A stretch of 64,000 nt of DNA from Eutreptiella sp. 'Long Island Sound 2002' (lineage: Eukaryota > Euglenozoa > Euglenophyceae > Eutreptiales > Eutreptiaceae): positions 22,195,637-22,259,636 of the forward strand of contig OZ038387.1 of assembly GCA_964036045.1 (NCBI GenBank). The letters are read 5' to 3'. Every line of letters begins with the position of its first letter. Position 1 is the stretch's first letter. Below, piece after piece: positions 1 to 11,262 of this stretch. The translations under genes and the position numbers were made by a program. The notes beneath the pieces were generated by a model. It did no database searches, had not been told where the DNA came from, and saw nothing but the letters and a program-made list of their open reading frames with translations.

Positions 1-81
1 TGAGAACAGCATTTCTGCAGCTTGCTCCTAGGTCCTCAGGATCAGCACACTCACACACACATAGGCAGGTATAGGAAGGGT

Positions 82-933
82 TCAGTCCCTAGGCTTCTTC
101 TGAGAGGGAAGCGTTTCAGCGAGCCTTAGCAACTCTCCTAGGTTGTTCTGGGACAAGTAGTCTACCAGAACAGAAGTCAGGCATCCCTCAGGAAGCACAA
201 AGGCAGAAGAGGGTTCCGAGGTAGCTTGTTCAACTCCAAACCCTTCCCAGAGGGTGAGGAAACACAACCCTTGACGATAGCGGTATCGAATAACCGACTT
301 CACAAGGTAGAAGCCTTCCTTAGCCATCTCCTCCGCATTCATGTCAGGGAGTTCTCCTTGAACTTCCATTGGGCTGGCAGCGCCCTGTAGGTCCAGAGCG
401 GCGATCTCCTCGTCGTTTAGTTCCCATTCTTCCCCACAGAGGTCCTCTGGGTCGTAGTAGCGCTTGAGGTGTTCTGCAGCGCACACCAGGGTCCCCCCTA
501 GTCGGGGAGAACACCTCACGGTGATGCGGTGAGCATCCACAGACAGGATCTTGTAGGGCCCAAAGTAGGGGTCATTGCTGTTCGAGCGTGGCCAGGTTAA
601 TAGCGGACTGTGGTGCACCAGCAGCCCGTCTCCCTCTTGGTAGGAGGCTGGCACCCGGTGCTTGTTCTTCTTGTCCCACTGGCGCTCCCTCACTCTCTGG
701 AGCATAGCCTTGGCCTTGTCCACCTTGTCTTGTTGCTCCTTCACCCAATTACCCACAGTGGAGTAGGAATCCTCAGGATCGGGAGCGTGTAGGAACCACG
801 CCAGGCGTCCCATGAACAGCTCATGGGGCGAATCGCCAGTTGCCGAACTCTCTTGGGAGTTCATCATCAAGGATATGAGGGGGAGTAGTCTCACCCAGTC
901 TTTGGTGCGCTCAGTCTTGCAACATATCCTCAC
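82..933 (-). pseudogene. Element A integrase C-terminal part with chromodomain
   Basis: This is the last part of the element A polyprotein, 283 codons up to a stop near base 82. It continues in frame from the integrase core (949-1506) after a TGA. The first half carries the SH3-like integrase C-terminal region (NKHRVPASYQEGDGLLVHH, then GPYKILSVDAHRITVRC). The last 75 residues resemble a chromodomain: FYLVKSVIRYR, then CFLTLWEGFG, then a divergent region where the usual W-E-P would be. Chromodomains direct chromovirus insertion to modified histones; that role is inferred from the family. Only about 80 bases follow before the window ends, so the polypurine tract and 3' LTR are not visible. Confidence 0.75.
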
Positions 934-948
934 GTTCTCTTTGAGAAC

Positions 949-1506
949 TCAAATCTGTCGCTCACCTAGGGGGTTACTCGTATGAGTATGGGGAATCCCC
1001 GTTGACACCTGGACATTGAGGGACCTCAGGACTCTCTTGTACCAGCCAGTGTCGGAGCGTACTCGGACGTCATCGTCTGATATAATCTCTTCGGGTGCCC
1101 CATAGACACAGAACCAGTCTTCCAGGAGTATCTTGATGGTCTCCTCGGTGGTGATGTGTTTAGTGCATGGGAACACCCTGGCAAACCTGGTCAGCCCACA
1201 GGTTACCTCTAGGGCAAAGTCATAGCCCCCAAACTTAGGCATCTCCGTGTAGTCCACGTAGAGAACACTGTTGGCACAGTGAGGGATAAAGAGCGTCAAA
1301 AAGAGACCATTGTCCCTGATATCCCCACGTTTACAGGACCGACGCGGGCACTTGTCCACGATACGCTGGAAGGTTTTCCGCAGCTGATCGTCCGTCCACG
1401 TAGAGTGGAACCACTGCTTGAAGAGCCTCAGGGTACGGTTAGCTCCCACATGACCACTGGACTCATGGGTCCACTTGAGGAGTGACGGAATAGGGTCGTC
1501 AGGCAC
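949..1506 (-). pseudogene. Element A integrase zinc-binding and catalytic core
   Basis: Retroviral-type integrase. The N-terminal HHCC module is seen as H-E-S-S-G-H-V-G followed by C-P-R-R-S-C. The catalytic D,D,E residues are visible in VLYVDYTEMP, EEIISDDDVRV and NPLGERQI. The upstream bases 1507-1635 are in frame and encode the usual lead-in (YLWHDDRIVVPDD) after a TAA at 1636. The frame ends in a TGA just after GERQI, but the same frame resumes directly into the C-terminal domain. It is a broken piece of a once continuous pol frame, so the active site is intact in sequence but the protein would be truncated. Confidence 0.85.
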
Positions 1507-1635
1507 AACTATCCGGTCGTCATGCCAGAGGTAGGTCTTGTCCTGCTTCCACTGCTCCTGGTTGAGCAGGGCGGGTTCCAGACGCTTCTCCAGGCGTTTG
1601 TAGATGTCCCCAAACTCTTTCAGGTAGTCCAGTTG

Positions 1636-2799
1636 TTAGAGTCCATCTGGAGGTCTGATCATGGTCATGTTGAGGTCCAGGTGTACATCCATACGGCTGA
1701 ACGCCTTCTTGGCCAGCTCCTCACACCAGGCACCAATCATGTCGTCAAAGTTGTTGCGGCTGCTGTAGTCCGCACACTTGTTCTTGACGCCCTGGATATG
1801 ACGTACGGAGAGCCGTAGCTGGCTCAGGTAGGTCCACCAGCCTCTGAGCTTAGACTTCTCAGGTGGGGGTCCCTTCTGGAAGGTGCGGACCGGTTCTTGG
1901 TCACACAGCCAAACCACTGGGTTACTCCCCAACAGTCGGGACTGAGAGGATAGCACTAGCATACCCGCGAGCAGTTCCTGCTCATAGGTAGAGTAGTTAC
2001 CCCGGGCCTGGTTCCATTTCCAGTTCCAACGACCCAGGGGAACCAGGACACATTTGTCGTCAGGGTAGCTGTGCTTGAGGGTACCGTCTCGGTTTAGTCC
2101 ATCAGTACCCCATTGGGAAATGGCCGAGTCGAACTCCTCCTTCTCTAGTGCTTGCCACTGGAACAACGTTCCACCTCCGCCCACATTGCTGGCGTCAGCC
2201 ACCAGGATAATTTCCCCTTGTGCTCTAGGCACGCCCAAGCACTTAGCGCTGGCCACTTTGTCCCTTAGCTCGTCAAACGCTTGTTGTTCTTGTTGGCCCC
2301 AGCGCCAGGTAGTACTCTTCTTAATGAGATCCGTCAGGATGGCGCTGGTGTAGGTGAAATTTCTGATGTTGCGGCGGTAGAAGTTGCATGCCCCAATAAA
2401 TCTGCGTACATCATTGAGTCCTTTCTTGGGGTCTTCATGTCGTGCCTTAGCTTCCATCAGGGGGTTGGCCTTAGAGGCCGCAGGGGTCCACCACCCATAG
2501 CCAATGTCGAACCCCAGGTACTGCATAGTCTCCTGCATGAACTCACATTTCTCCAGTTTGAGTGTGGTGTGGTTCTCCTGGCAGTCTGCAAAGAACTCGC
2601 CCAAGAGGATTAGGTGGTCCTCTTGAGTATTCGTTCCCAGGCATACGTCGTCGATCTGTGCTTCAATCTGGGCGCCCCGGGATATGAGTACTTGCACCAC
2701 AGGTCTCCGACGGAGGATGGATATGATCTTGTTCATCAGCTCTTGAAAAGGAGCGGGTGCGTTAGCAACGCCAAAGGGCATGACCTTCCACTTGAACAC
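1636..2799 (-). pseudogene. Element A reverse transcriptase (palm/thumb) and RNase H
   Basis: RT motifs run from FKWKVMPFGVANAPAPFQ, the usual Ty3/gypsy block before the active site, to AQIDDVCLG. The active site therefore reads Q-I-D-D rather than the common Y-x-D-D: both aspartates are kept but the aromatic residue is lost. The RNase H follows with its acidic residues in ILVADASNVGGGG, STYEQELLAG and VWLCDQEPV, and ends with the tether HIQGVKNKCADYSSR. The upstream junction contains a TAG at about 2806 and a TGA at 2923, both in frame. The reading frame ends at a TAA at 1636. Domain order and spacing are normal for Ty3/gypsy pol. Confidence 0.85.
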
Positions 2800-2922
2800 C
2801 CCCGCCTAAGGGGTGATGAAAGCTAGAGGCTCCTGGGCATTGGGCGTCAGGTCCCCATGCCAGAATCCACACCGCTTGTCCATCTTCATCTTGTAGCGGC
2901 TGGAGGCTATCTTCTCGAGGGT

Positions 2923-3567
2923 TCACTCCATGTTAGAAATGGACCCTGAGTGGTTCAGCATCTTCTTGTTCAGCTCTCCATAGTCCACTACCAGCCATTT
3001 GGCTGTAGACCCAGGCTTACCCACCCGGAAACAGGGGCTGCAATGTTGGGGGTAGTCCCGATCCTTGTACTCCAGGACCAGGCCAGCGTCAATACATTCT
3101 TGTATGTGTCGCTGTATCTCATCGGCCTGCTCTTTAGGAGCCGGGGAGGGTCTCCTACGTATCTTGTGACCTACGACCTCAGGCTTCAGCTTGAGGTCCA
3201 TCTGTACCAGCTTGTCACAGGAGGCTGGGGGGGGTAGTTCTCCGAATATCTCCAGGTAGGTCCTGATCAGCTTCTGTACTCTAGGGTCCAAGAGTTTGAT
3301 CTTGTCCTCCATGTCTTCGTCAGAGTGTACATTGCTTGCCCCTTGGTGTATAGAAGCGGGGAGGTGGTCCTCAACCGGCTCAACGTCCTTGGTTGTATCG
3401 TTCAACCCTTGAGAGGCGTAGAGAAGGTCCCGTTCCACAGTCTCAGGTGGACGGTGACAACATAGGCACACTCGAGGGGGTTCGCATACGCATTCCTCCG
3501 AGAGTTCATCCTCGTCTGGGGTCCTCACATGGGCACCCCACACACTCTTCATGAGCTTCAGATCCAC
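2923..3567 (-). pseudogene. Element A reverse transcriptase N-terminal part
   Basis: About 214 codons. The first half is acidic and Cys-rich with no recognised fold (ECVCEPPRVCLCC). The second half is RT fingers: VQKLIRTYLEIFGELPP leading into MDLKLKPEVVGHKIRRRP, then SPCFRVGKPGSTAKW and LVVDYGELNKK, the usual conserved block with its aspartate. It stops at a TGA (2923) where the frame otherwise continues to the palm. A second TGA at 3571 separates it from the upstream linker without a frame change. Confidence 0.8.
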
Positions 3568-3570
3568 CCC

Positions 3571-4293
3571 TCATTGCCAGGTGGTAATCGTCTGTTCGAG
3601 GTCCTCCGTCAGTTCGGAGATATCTCCCATAGACCCTTGCCTCAACGGCCAGGAGCGGCGGGTGGGTCTAGCGTAGTATAGCTTTTTTGCCACCAATCCC
3701 CTCTTGGAGTCCTTTTGCTCTCTCAGCCTGGATGGGGGATCCAGCTCCTCGTCCAGGGGCTCCTCTCCCCTCATGGAGAGTAGGGGTTTCTGTGGGGCAG
3801 CGTAATCGGCGGTCTCCACTTCCTCCAGGCACGTCTGCACAAAGAAGGCGTCATGCTCTGTCTTGTCATCAGAGTGTATAGAGCTGGGTAGCTCCGATAG
3901 CCCACACTCTGACACTACATCAGCATTAGATACACTGCAGGGGGAGTTGGGTGCAACAGTGTCAGACACGACGTACTCGTCTCCCCGAGGAGTAGTCTCT
4001 ACGGCGTCTTGAGGTCGTAGTTGATTTTTCAGGACTTCCAGGGTGTAGCCGCTGCTCTCACGTTAAATTTCCTGGACCAGGGCATGGTCCAGATCTTCCC
4101 AAGGCACTCGGGCTAGGACCCCGTCCACAAGGCTTAGCATGCTCCCCCATCCGGGTTTCCCGATGGGCGTCTTGCGACCCAGAGGCATGTAGATGACGTC
4201 GTCCGGCAGCTGGATGGAGGTGAGCGTCAGCTTGTCCAATAGAGTACGCCAGTACTCATTTCCCCAATGGGCTCCCCCATGGGGGGAATACAG
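3571..4293 (-). pseudogene. Element A gag-pol linker, left half of the interrupted reading frame
   Basis: This is the part of element A immediately downstream of the insertion of B. It begins mid-codon at the ACAG duplication and reads Y-S-P-H-G-G-A-H-W-G-N-E-Y-W onward. It has one in-frame TAA at 4063 and ends at the TGA at 3571. It is acidic and Ser/Asp-rich near its end. I see no D-S-G or D-T-G protease motif here, where a retropepsin would be expected in a gag-pol order. The protease is therefore lost, very divergent or elsewhere. Confidence 0.6.
4290..4293. other. Target-site duplication of element B (left copy, ACAG)
   Basis: ACAG lies directly outside the TG terminus of the left LTR of element B. 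The same four bases follow the CA terminus of the right LTR at 21262-21265. Keeping one copy restores the coding frame of element A, which independently confirms the boundary. Four bases is within the 4-6 bp range known for LTR-retrotransposon integrases. Confidence 0.85.
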
Positions 4294-7261
4294 TGACGCG
4301 TTCCCGTGGGGGGCCTGGCCACGGGACGCTGCGGTGAAACGCACAAGCAAGCAGGCAGGCAAAGCACTGCGCTCACAGGGGCATCAATTACGCTCGTGTC
4401 ATGTGACAAAGCGTTTCAGGATCCTTGCCACTCTGCAAACGAGGGAACAAAAGTATGTACAGCAACACATCAGGATATGTACACATGGGGTTGAGACTGG
4501 ACAGGGGTAAGGGCATCACAGAACAATAGACACTCAGTCCTAACTCGTATCCCAATCCCAGGTCCGACCCTCTCAGTGGCTGGCAGGGGCGGGGGCTCAA
4601 ACACAACCCATGCCCTGCTCAGTCCGGACCCTGAGACCCTGCCAAAAGGGGAGGTGTCCCGCCCAGCCACAGGCGAGTTCTTGGGAATCAAGGGGCTCCA
4701 AGGTCTACCGACAGTGGCTCCCCATGCTCCCATAACAGCAGGTCCGAACTCCCATCTGAGTCAGAGATATGGCCCTGCCATTATCCCCTAGGAGTTGGTA
4801 GCTGAAAATGGGCTGTTTCAGCCTCAATTGATATTTGCTCAAAAATCTCCAGAATTGACCCCTCGTCTGGACCTGCCAGAGGTAGGGACGAGGCAACTGA
4901 CCCTATGCCCTTCGAGTATGAACTCTCTGGAGCCCTCATCCGACCTAGTTCCCTCTGAGGTCCTGGCATCAGGGCACCACGGGTTCGTCAAGTGGGGTCA
5001 TGATGCCAAAATCACCAAAATTGGCCTCATTCCCACGCGTGGCTTGCCCGGCCAGGGCAAGGCCAATTGCCCACAGGATAGGAGGCGGGACCGAGGACTT
5101 TCATCTGAGTGTACAACTTCAAATTAGGTCCGGGCTCCCTGTGGGCAGAGAGATATGGGGCCACCGATTGACCACACGGGGGGTGAAATTGGGGTCCCAA
5201 AAGGGGGTCATTTTGGCTACTCAAAATGAGCCAAAATTCGGAGGTGCTCCCAATAGTATATATATCGGATATACGCGATCCACCGGGAGTCCAACAGAGA
5301 CTCCCATGCCCTTGGCTCTCACAGATCTCAATGCCACTCGGCGTGGTGACAATCCCAATTGGGTCCACAAATGCCAAAATGGCAAAATTGCCCACACTCA
5401 CTTTGGGCTAGCACGTTAACGAAGGTTGCTCCGCTTCGCCCACGTGGTGTGTGAAACATGGGGACCAATATGCATAACACCCATGTCATATACGGTCCAT
5501 TGGTCCATGCGTCCGGCGTGCACGGGTGGGCTGAACATAGTGCACGGCGGGCAGAAAATGTGGAAAATTGCACAAAATGGCCGAAAGTGCGCACACTCAT
5601 GGTTGGGGCAAATGAGGCACATGCCCGACTTGGACCGGAGTGTGCCATAGGATTGGTATCAAGTCATATGTGTCCAACATATCTTTTGGGCGTCGCCCAA
5701 CTCCTCCGGTTTCGGGAATGGCAGGGTCGCCAAGTGAGCCCATGATTTGGGATGGTCCTAAATCGCCAACATGGCGGCCACGGTACGCCAAGCCCAAGAG
5801 GAGTTATTCGCCGGGTCAAAGATATGTTGGGCACCAAAGTATGTACCCTCATAACATACTTGAGTGATGATGTCAATCAGGCGCAACGTTGAGATACACG
5901 GTCGCCACTTGACTTCATGACGGGCAAAAAACAGCAATATTGGCGAAAAAAACACCCAAAAGTGCCTTGAAAGGCGCACAAATATATTATAATATCTTCG
6001 GCATGGATTGAGTAATCAACCAATCCTTCTAAACACAATGACTTGACACCAATGACCTTCGATTCCACATATGTGCTCCACTTGGGGCGCTTTGAAAGGT
6101 CACGAGCGCTACTTCCCAAGTGGGCACATGAAAATATGGAAAATTGCAAAACACACACCTTGTTCCCAACGCATCGCTTTGGGATCGCCACACAAGCTTT
6201 TCTCCGCGAAGGTTAGGCTTGCAATTGATCGTGGGGAGTATAAGGAAGGGCCTCGTGCAATATGAGGTCGGTTGGTGGGTGTATCGCTCTTAGCCAAACC
6301 TGCCAAATGGGCACGCAATACAACGCATGGCACATACCACATATTGCCCCAAAAGGTAGCCCCCCCCACGATATGTCATGCCCCTCCAAGGGCATAACTT
6401 TGCGTCAATCGCTCATAGGAACTCAATGAGAGTTCCTATGCAACACCAACACTCGCGCGCTACACTCGAAAGTTATCTTAACGCATGCAATATCATGGCC
6501 AAAGAGTTATAACGCAAACCCTACCCTCTTGTCCATGATCCATTACGCTAGCGCGCACGTGTGGAGACGCAAGGCGTATAAAGCTTCCTAAATTACGTGG
6601 GGAGTATTGTGAATACATCCCACGTTTTCTTATTGTCATTCCTCGCAAGCGGCACGAGATATGACCCTCACAAGTGGCCTCACGATTCAACTTTGTTTTG
6701 CCCATATCTCTAAGACAAATGGAGGGCAAGACAAAAGGAAAGTTGATTCCTGCATAGGGAAGCACGTAGGTCCACTCGAAAGAGGTCAAATCAAGTGCGG
6801 TGATGTCGAAATCGAAAATCCGATTTAGACATCCTGAAAAATTCGGATTAAGGTTGCGAGTGTAAGATGTGAAAATTGCGGATGCATCAATGCAATTCTT
6901 GAAGACTTTAGAGTCTTCGTCACGATTTGCGCTAAAATATCTGTAGATAACAGTTAAACTGGCGGTTACGCTAAAGCCGCGAACTAACCGCCAGCTGTCA
7001 AAACAGTGAATATCAGAACGGAAGCGTAAAAATTGACGGAAACAATATGAAAAAAAAACCCTGTGGATTCCTGATATTCTGATATATAAATCTCCGCTGG
7101 CGGCGCATCGGTTGCCGATGCGGGGCTTTACGCCACGGAACACGCTCCCGCCGGGCTCGCACTGGGCGTCAACGGGCGTCTTCCCTTCCGTACATGGGGT
7201 TAGTGGACCGGAGACCGGTTGTATGCCGTAACCTAGCCATGGGGTTCTGGGTACCGCTTCA
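4294..7261 (-). repeat. Element B 3' LTR (2,968 bp)
   Basis: This is a direct copy of 18499-21261. It starts TGACGCGTTCC and ends GGGTACCGCTTCA on the plus strand. It carries about 220 bp near 6290-6520 that the other LTR lacks. No protein domain is recognisable. The scattered short open frames on both strands are not conserved between the two LTRs and look fortuitous. A TATA-like TTTATATATC on the minus strand lies at 7081-7090. Confidence 0.9.
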
Positions 7262-7272
7262 CCCCCCTCCTT
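7262..7272 (-). other. Polypurine tract of element B
   Basis: On the minus strand the bases AAGGAGGGGGG directly precede the TGAAGC start of the 3' LTR. This is the expected position and composition for the plus-strand primer of reverse transcription, and it fixes the orientation of element B as minus. Confidence 0.8.
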
Positions 7273-8679
7273 AGAGCAAACCCTGGGGGGGGCTCGATAA
7301 CACCCACGCATGGCAGCGGGTACCCAGGACCATTTCCTGAAGGGGGGGGTGTCACATCCTCACTTCAGGCTGATTCGCAGGTTAGGCTGCCCAAACCCCA
7401 CAGTAAGACAGGTAAGGTGCTGTAGCTGTTAGTAACTGCAAGTGTAGTATCAAGTATCAAGTCCCGGGTCCTGGCGGCGATTGTTCGGCATCCAAAGGAC
7501 CCGTTAACCCATGCCAGGCGCACCGGGTGCCGGCTGCTACGGTCACTACCACAGTGGCAGTGGCATACACGGCCAACATAGGCGTCACACGATGACCGAG
7601 GCGGTCCCACAGGTCGAAAGCGACAACAAAGATCCATCAGGCTACCCCAAGCTTCCCAAGGCCCGCCGGCTGGGGGAGAGTCCCCACAGGTCCTTCCTCG
7701 GGCGCACCATGTCCATCTCCACGACGCGAGTCCAGAGTGGTACAGCCGAACGAGCTCCTCCTTAAGGGATCGGGCATCAAGGCCGTCTTTTCCCCCACCC
7801 TATTACCACGAAGGCCATACATGAGGGAGTCCTCATGCAGTGTGGGCGGAGGCGTCGACTCCTCAAACCACCAGTTTCCCAGGCAAACCTTCCCCATCCG
7901 ACTGCAAGTGCGTCTGCGAGTCGGCAGGCTCACACTGAGACTGACAGTGGCGGATCGCTGGGAGTGTAGTCAGGCAATTGGGCTTCCCGCCTGGCGCCAT
8001 CAGGATCTCCACATCACAGCGAATAGGGCACACGGTATCAGGGGCACTCAAACAGAAGAATCTGTACTTAGGTACTGGTCCAGGCTGGACCCTATGTAAG
8101 AACATGTAAACGGCGACTCAGGGCGCCTTCGTAGTCGATTCGCATCCCGTCGGGGGGGTAGAAAAGTCCACACTTCAGTGATGGGCTGACATACAGATGC
8201 ACATATCCTGGCGAGCAGAAAAACAAGCAATAGATGGGGTAATAGGCGTGTAAACACGCTCTGGATAGAGCACCAAACCACGCCGCGGTTAGGATAAGGC
8301 AATGCAGGAGGATGGACAGGAAAACGCCTGAGTTCAGGCCATATATAGTCCCGAGACACACGTCGACTGGTCTGGATTCCGCAAGTGCCATGGAACCAGA
8401 CCACACACTAAAAAATCGCAATGCCGATGACAGCGGCATCCGTTGCGCAACGTCGTATGGGCTTCAAGGCCCCAAGAGCTCAGAAATATGAAGGTCAGTC
8501 GCCCTACCTGGTTTCCCAAACGATTCAGCAGGGGGGGGGAGTGACGAATGGAAGTGAAAGAGAGGGGCCATCCTCCTCTGGATTCAGCAGGGGGGGGTAC
8601 ATGGCCACTCTGATGGCAGGTCACCGGAAGATGGAAGAGAGCAAGTAAGTGAGGGACGATCCGTCAACCACACAAGCGC
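7273..8679 (-). other. Element B 3' non-coding region, 1.4 kb
   Basis: There is no convincing reading frame between the pol stop at 8680 and the polypurine tract. The stretch contains runs of eight or nine G at 7342-7349, 8531-8539 and 8590-8597, and the phrase GATTCAGCA followed by G-run occurs twice, 59 bp apart (8522 and 8581). Part of it may be a solo LTR (see 7350-8530). Confidence 0.5.
7350..8530. repeat. Candidate solo LTR inside element B (weak)
   Basis: The segment starts TGTCACATCC, a common type of gypsy LTR start, and ends GATTCAGCA. It is bordered on both sides by runs of G, which could be a GGGGG target duplication. Its length of 1,181 bp is reasonable for an LTR. G-runs are low in complexity and there is a second possible end at 8589, so this is only a candidate. 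Confidence 0.25.
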
Positions 8680-10512
8680 TCAAAATGCATCAGGGGAGAG
8701 CTCAGGGCGGCGATCAGGCGCCCCTGGCTGCAATCGCCCGGGTGAGTGCTGCCAAGTCCGAGACGTGGATCTTGGTCTTGTGCTTGCGGAATTTACTCCA
8801 TGAAGGGGAGACGAGGAGACGGGTTCCCAGGTGTCGTTGGACGGCCCATAGCCTCGCCAACGAACCTTGAACTCCAGGCCTCCGGGTGCCGAGGCGTTCG
8901 GACGCTGAGCCAGGATCTTCTCGACTGTATAGTTGTCCTGCTCAGCATAGTCGTCGTCGGAATCGGCCTCATGTGCGGCATAGCTCAGGGACACATGTTG
9001 GCCACGGAGGTCGGGTTCCCGCACACGGAGTTGACTCTCGTGGCGCTCCCGGAACTGTCCGTGACCCACCTTGATGCGGTAGGTGTCCTCACCTATTGTG
9101 CGGACCACCTCTCCGGGTGTGAACCTGGTTTTGGTGCGGTGGGTGCCCATAGGGCGGGGTCTGATCACCCACACCGGGTCTCCCACCCTGAACTTCTGCG
9201 CTGTCGAGCTCGGGGCGGACTTCTGACGCTCAGTATGCTCCTTCTCGAGCTGCTGGCGGATGTCCCACGCCGTTTGCCCCTGCCGCGCGAAGAATTCCTT
9301 GGCATCCATGGCCATGCCATCACCAGACAGGGGAGGTCCCCGACCCAGGGGGTCCCTGCCGAACAGAATCTGGTGAGGGGACAAACCACCCGGGGCCGGG
9401 GTGTCATAATGGGCCTTCAGACCAGGCCACATTTCCTCAAACCAGTTCCGACGTGGATTGATGATGTGAATCTTGCGCAGCTTCTCGAACAGCTGCCGTC
9501 CAGCCACTTCAGCACGGCCGTTAGACCGCCTGAGATAGGCGACGCTCTTAGCATGACGTATTCCCATGAGGGAACACATAGCCTTGAACCAGCCACCAGT
9601 AAACTGGGGCCCTCGGTCACTGCAAATGGTGAGGGGGATGTCAAAGACGGTCAGCCAATGACGAATCATCATGACTGCCACTTCCTTGGCAAGCAACCCC
9701 TTTTTGCGTGCCGGAACGGCTACCACGTAGCCACTGTGGCGATCCACACAAAGAACCACACAGTCAAAGGTCTCCTTGCCAATGTGCACTTCGGGCATGG
9801 AGTAGACGTCCATGGCCACGCTCTCCATGGGCTGGTCAGGAACCGGGGTCCATTGGGCTTCCCCCTTGACATTCCGGTTATCAGGATTGCAGGCCTGACA
9901 GACCGAACAACCCTTCCTGACCTTCTTGATGGCGGTGTAGAGAACGATGTGGTCGATCTCGAAGCGGGGCTGCATGTCGAGGGCTTGCTTCTTGACCCCT
10001 GGGTGCAGCATGTGGTGGTGCCAAGCCTCGCACAGATCGAGCACCCGGGACTCCAGTACTAGCAGCTTACCGTTCCGGTAGAGCTTGCCATCTTCCTCAG
10101 TCAGCCCCTTTGGCCACTTCAGCCTGTCGCCAGGGTCGGTCACAGCCCTATACTCGTCCGCAAAGGCCTCAGACTTTGCGTAGTCGTCACTCCAGTCGTC
10201 CTGGAGGCAAGACTCCGGGAAGAGGTGCTTGTCGGACTCAGCTCCATCAGGGGCGAGTACTCTGACCGCTCTGCCCATCCTCGTTCCGAGGGGGGCATCC
10301 GCAGCCATGACGACGAAGCATTTAACACCCTCCTCCTCCATCAGGCGCTCCATTTCAATGATCTTCTTGGCTTCAGCGGTCTCAGCCTCATCGCCATGGG
10401 CAGAGATATCCGTCATGCCCTTGCTGGCGGGATAGGCCCACCTGCTGAGACAGTCCGCCACGGTGTTGTCCTTTCCAGGAATATAAACAACCGTAAGGTC
10501 GAACTTGGCCAA
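8680..10512 (-). CDS. Element B integrase with chromodomain (C-terminal part of pol)
   Basis: This is an uninterrupted frame of 610 codons. Residues 1-30 finish the RNase H/tether (IPGKDNTVADCLSRW). The HHCC zinc module lies at about 165-208 (HHHMLHPG, CSVCQAC). The catalytic triad is D235 (SVAMDVYS), D299 (TICSDRGPQF) and E335 (NGRAEVAG), exactly the D-D-35-E spacing of retroviral integrases. The chromodomain is at about 528-565 (YTVEKILAQR, then FKVRWRGYG and DTWEP) and keeps the aromatic and W-E-P positions, so histone-tail reading is plausible. It is in frame with the RNase H upstream across a single TGA at 10522. The last 40 residues are low in complexity. Confidence 0.92.
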   Translation of the reverse strand: MAKFDLTVVYIPGKDNTVADCLSRWAYPASKGMTDISAHGDEAETAEAKKIIEMERLMEEEGVKCFVVMAADAPLGTRMGRAVRVLAPDGAESDKHLFPESCLQDDWSDDYAKSEAFADEYRAVTDPGDRLKWPKGLTEEDGKLYRNGKLLVLESRVLDLCEAWHHHMLHPGVKKQALDMQPRFEIDHIVLYTAIKKVRKGCSVCQACNPDNRNVKGEAQWTPVPDQPMESVAMDVYSMPEVHIGKETFDCVVLCVDRHSGYVVAVPARKKGLLAKEVAVMMIRHWLTVFDIPLTICSDRGPQFTGGWFKAMCSLMGIRHAKSVAYLRRSNGRAEVAGRQLFEKLRKIHIINPRRNWFEEMWPGLKAHYDTPAPGGLSPHQILFGRDPLGRGPPLSGDGMAMDAKEFFARQGQTAWDIRQQLEKEHTERQKSAPSSTAQKFRVGDPVWVIRPRPMGTHRTKTRFTPGEVVRTIGEDTYRIKVGHGQFRERHESQLRVREPDLRGQHVSLSYAAHEADSDDDYAEQDNYTVEKILAQRPNASAPGGLEFKVRWRGYGPSNDTWEPVSSSPLHGVNSASTRPRSTSRTWQHSPGRLQPGAPDRRPELSPDAF

Positions 10513-10521
10513 GGTCTCATG

Positions 10522-11262
10522 TCATCTTGCCCGTCGGGAGGCGGGACCAGAGGGGGTGTCCACGTGCTCCTTGTGCCACGACTGCAGACTCTGGTGGTCG
10601 GTGCAGACGGTGACGGGATGGAGGGCTGTGTACCCAGCCCATTTCCTGAGAGCCATGACGATGGCATACGCCTCCTTTTCTCGGGGCGTCCACGTCCGTC
10701 TCTGGCCTTCCGCCAGGACTCGGCTCCAGAAGGCCACGGGCACGTGCCTCCCATCGTCGAGCACTTGCTCCAACACAGCGCCAACGGCGTAGTCGGAAGC
10801 GTCAGTGCGCAGGACGAACCCTCGGTCGGGATCCACGAGGTGCAGACCCACTGCGGATAGCAGCGCCTGCTTCATCCCCTCAAAGGCACGGTCGGAATCA
10901 GCATCCCAGACCAGAGCCTTCTTGGACCCCTTCTTGGTCTCCTCCCGGTTGCCCTTGAGCATGGTCGTCATGGGGGCTGCATACTCGGCATACATTTTGA
11001 TATACCCCGAGTAGTAATTGCAGAACCCCAGATACGCCCGTAGCTCAGAGACCATTTTGGGCTTTTCCCAGTGCTCAATCGCAGCCACATTGCCAGGTAT
11101 GGGCTTTCGCTGCCCGTTCCCGACTACGTGGCCAGTGAAGACCACCTCGCTTACCGCAATGGTGGCCTTGTCACTGCTGCCCGTGAGCTTGTGCCGGACC
11201 AGGAGGTCCAGCACTCGAGTGACGTCCCTTTCATGTGCCTCCAGGAGCTCCTCGTAGCTCAT
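10522..11262 (-). CDS. Element B RT thumb and RNase H
   Basis: 246 codons. The beginning completes the RT thumb and connection (GHVVGNGQRKPIPGN, LRAYLGFCNYYSGYIK). RNase H acidic residues are in VLRTDASDYAVGA, TPREKEAYAIV and VTVCTDHQSL. The ATG overlaps the stop of the upstream RT frame as ATGA. I read this as a one-base loss in a run of C (GGAACCCC) rather than programmed coupling, because the break falls inside the RT domain. The frame ends in TGA at 10522, where a tryptophan codon is likely ancestral, and resumes at once in the integrase frame. Confidence 0.88.
   Translation of the reverse strand: MSYEELLEAHERDVTRVLDLLVRHKLTGSSDKATIAVSEVVFTGHVVGNGQRKPIPGNVAAIEHWEKPKMVSELRAYLGFCNYYSGYIKMYAEYAAPMTTMLKGNREETKKGSKKALVWDADSDRAFEGMKQALLSAVGLHLVDPDRGFVLRTDASDYAVGAVLEQVLDDGRHVPVAFWSRVLAEGQRRTWTPREKEAYAIVMALRKWAGYTALHPVTVCTDHQSLQSWHKEHVDTPSGPASRRAR

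Noticed and set aside
6493-7311. 272-codon minus-strand frame in the 3' LTR of element B
   Set aside because: It is not preserved in the other LTR, which keeps only a short part, and it contains no domain.
8746-10062. 438-codon plus-strand frame opposite the element B integrase
   Set aside because: It is antisense to a frame with complete integrase motifs. It has no domain and its openness is explained by the codon use of the other strand.
11259-11262. ATGA overlap as programmed translational coupling in element B pol
   Set aside because: The break lies inside the RT domain and is explained by a one-base loss in a C-run.
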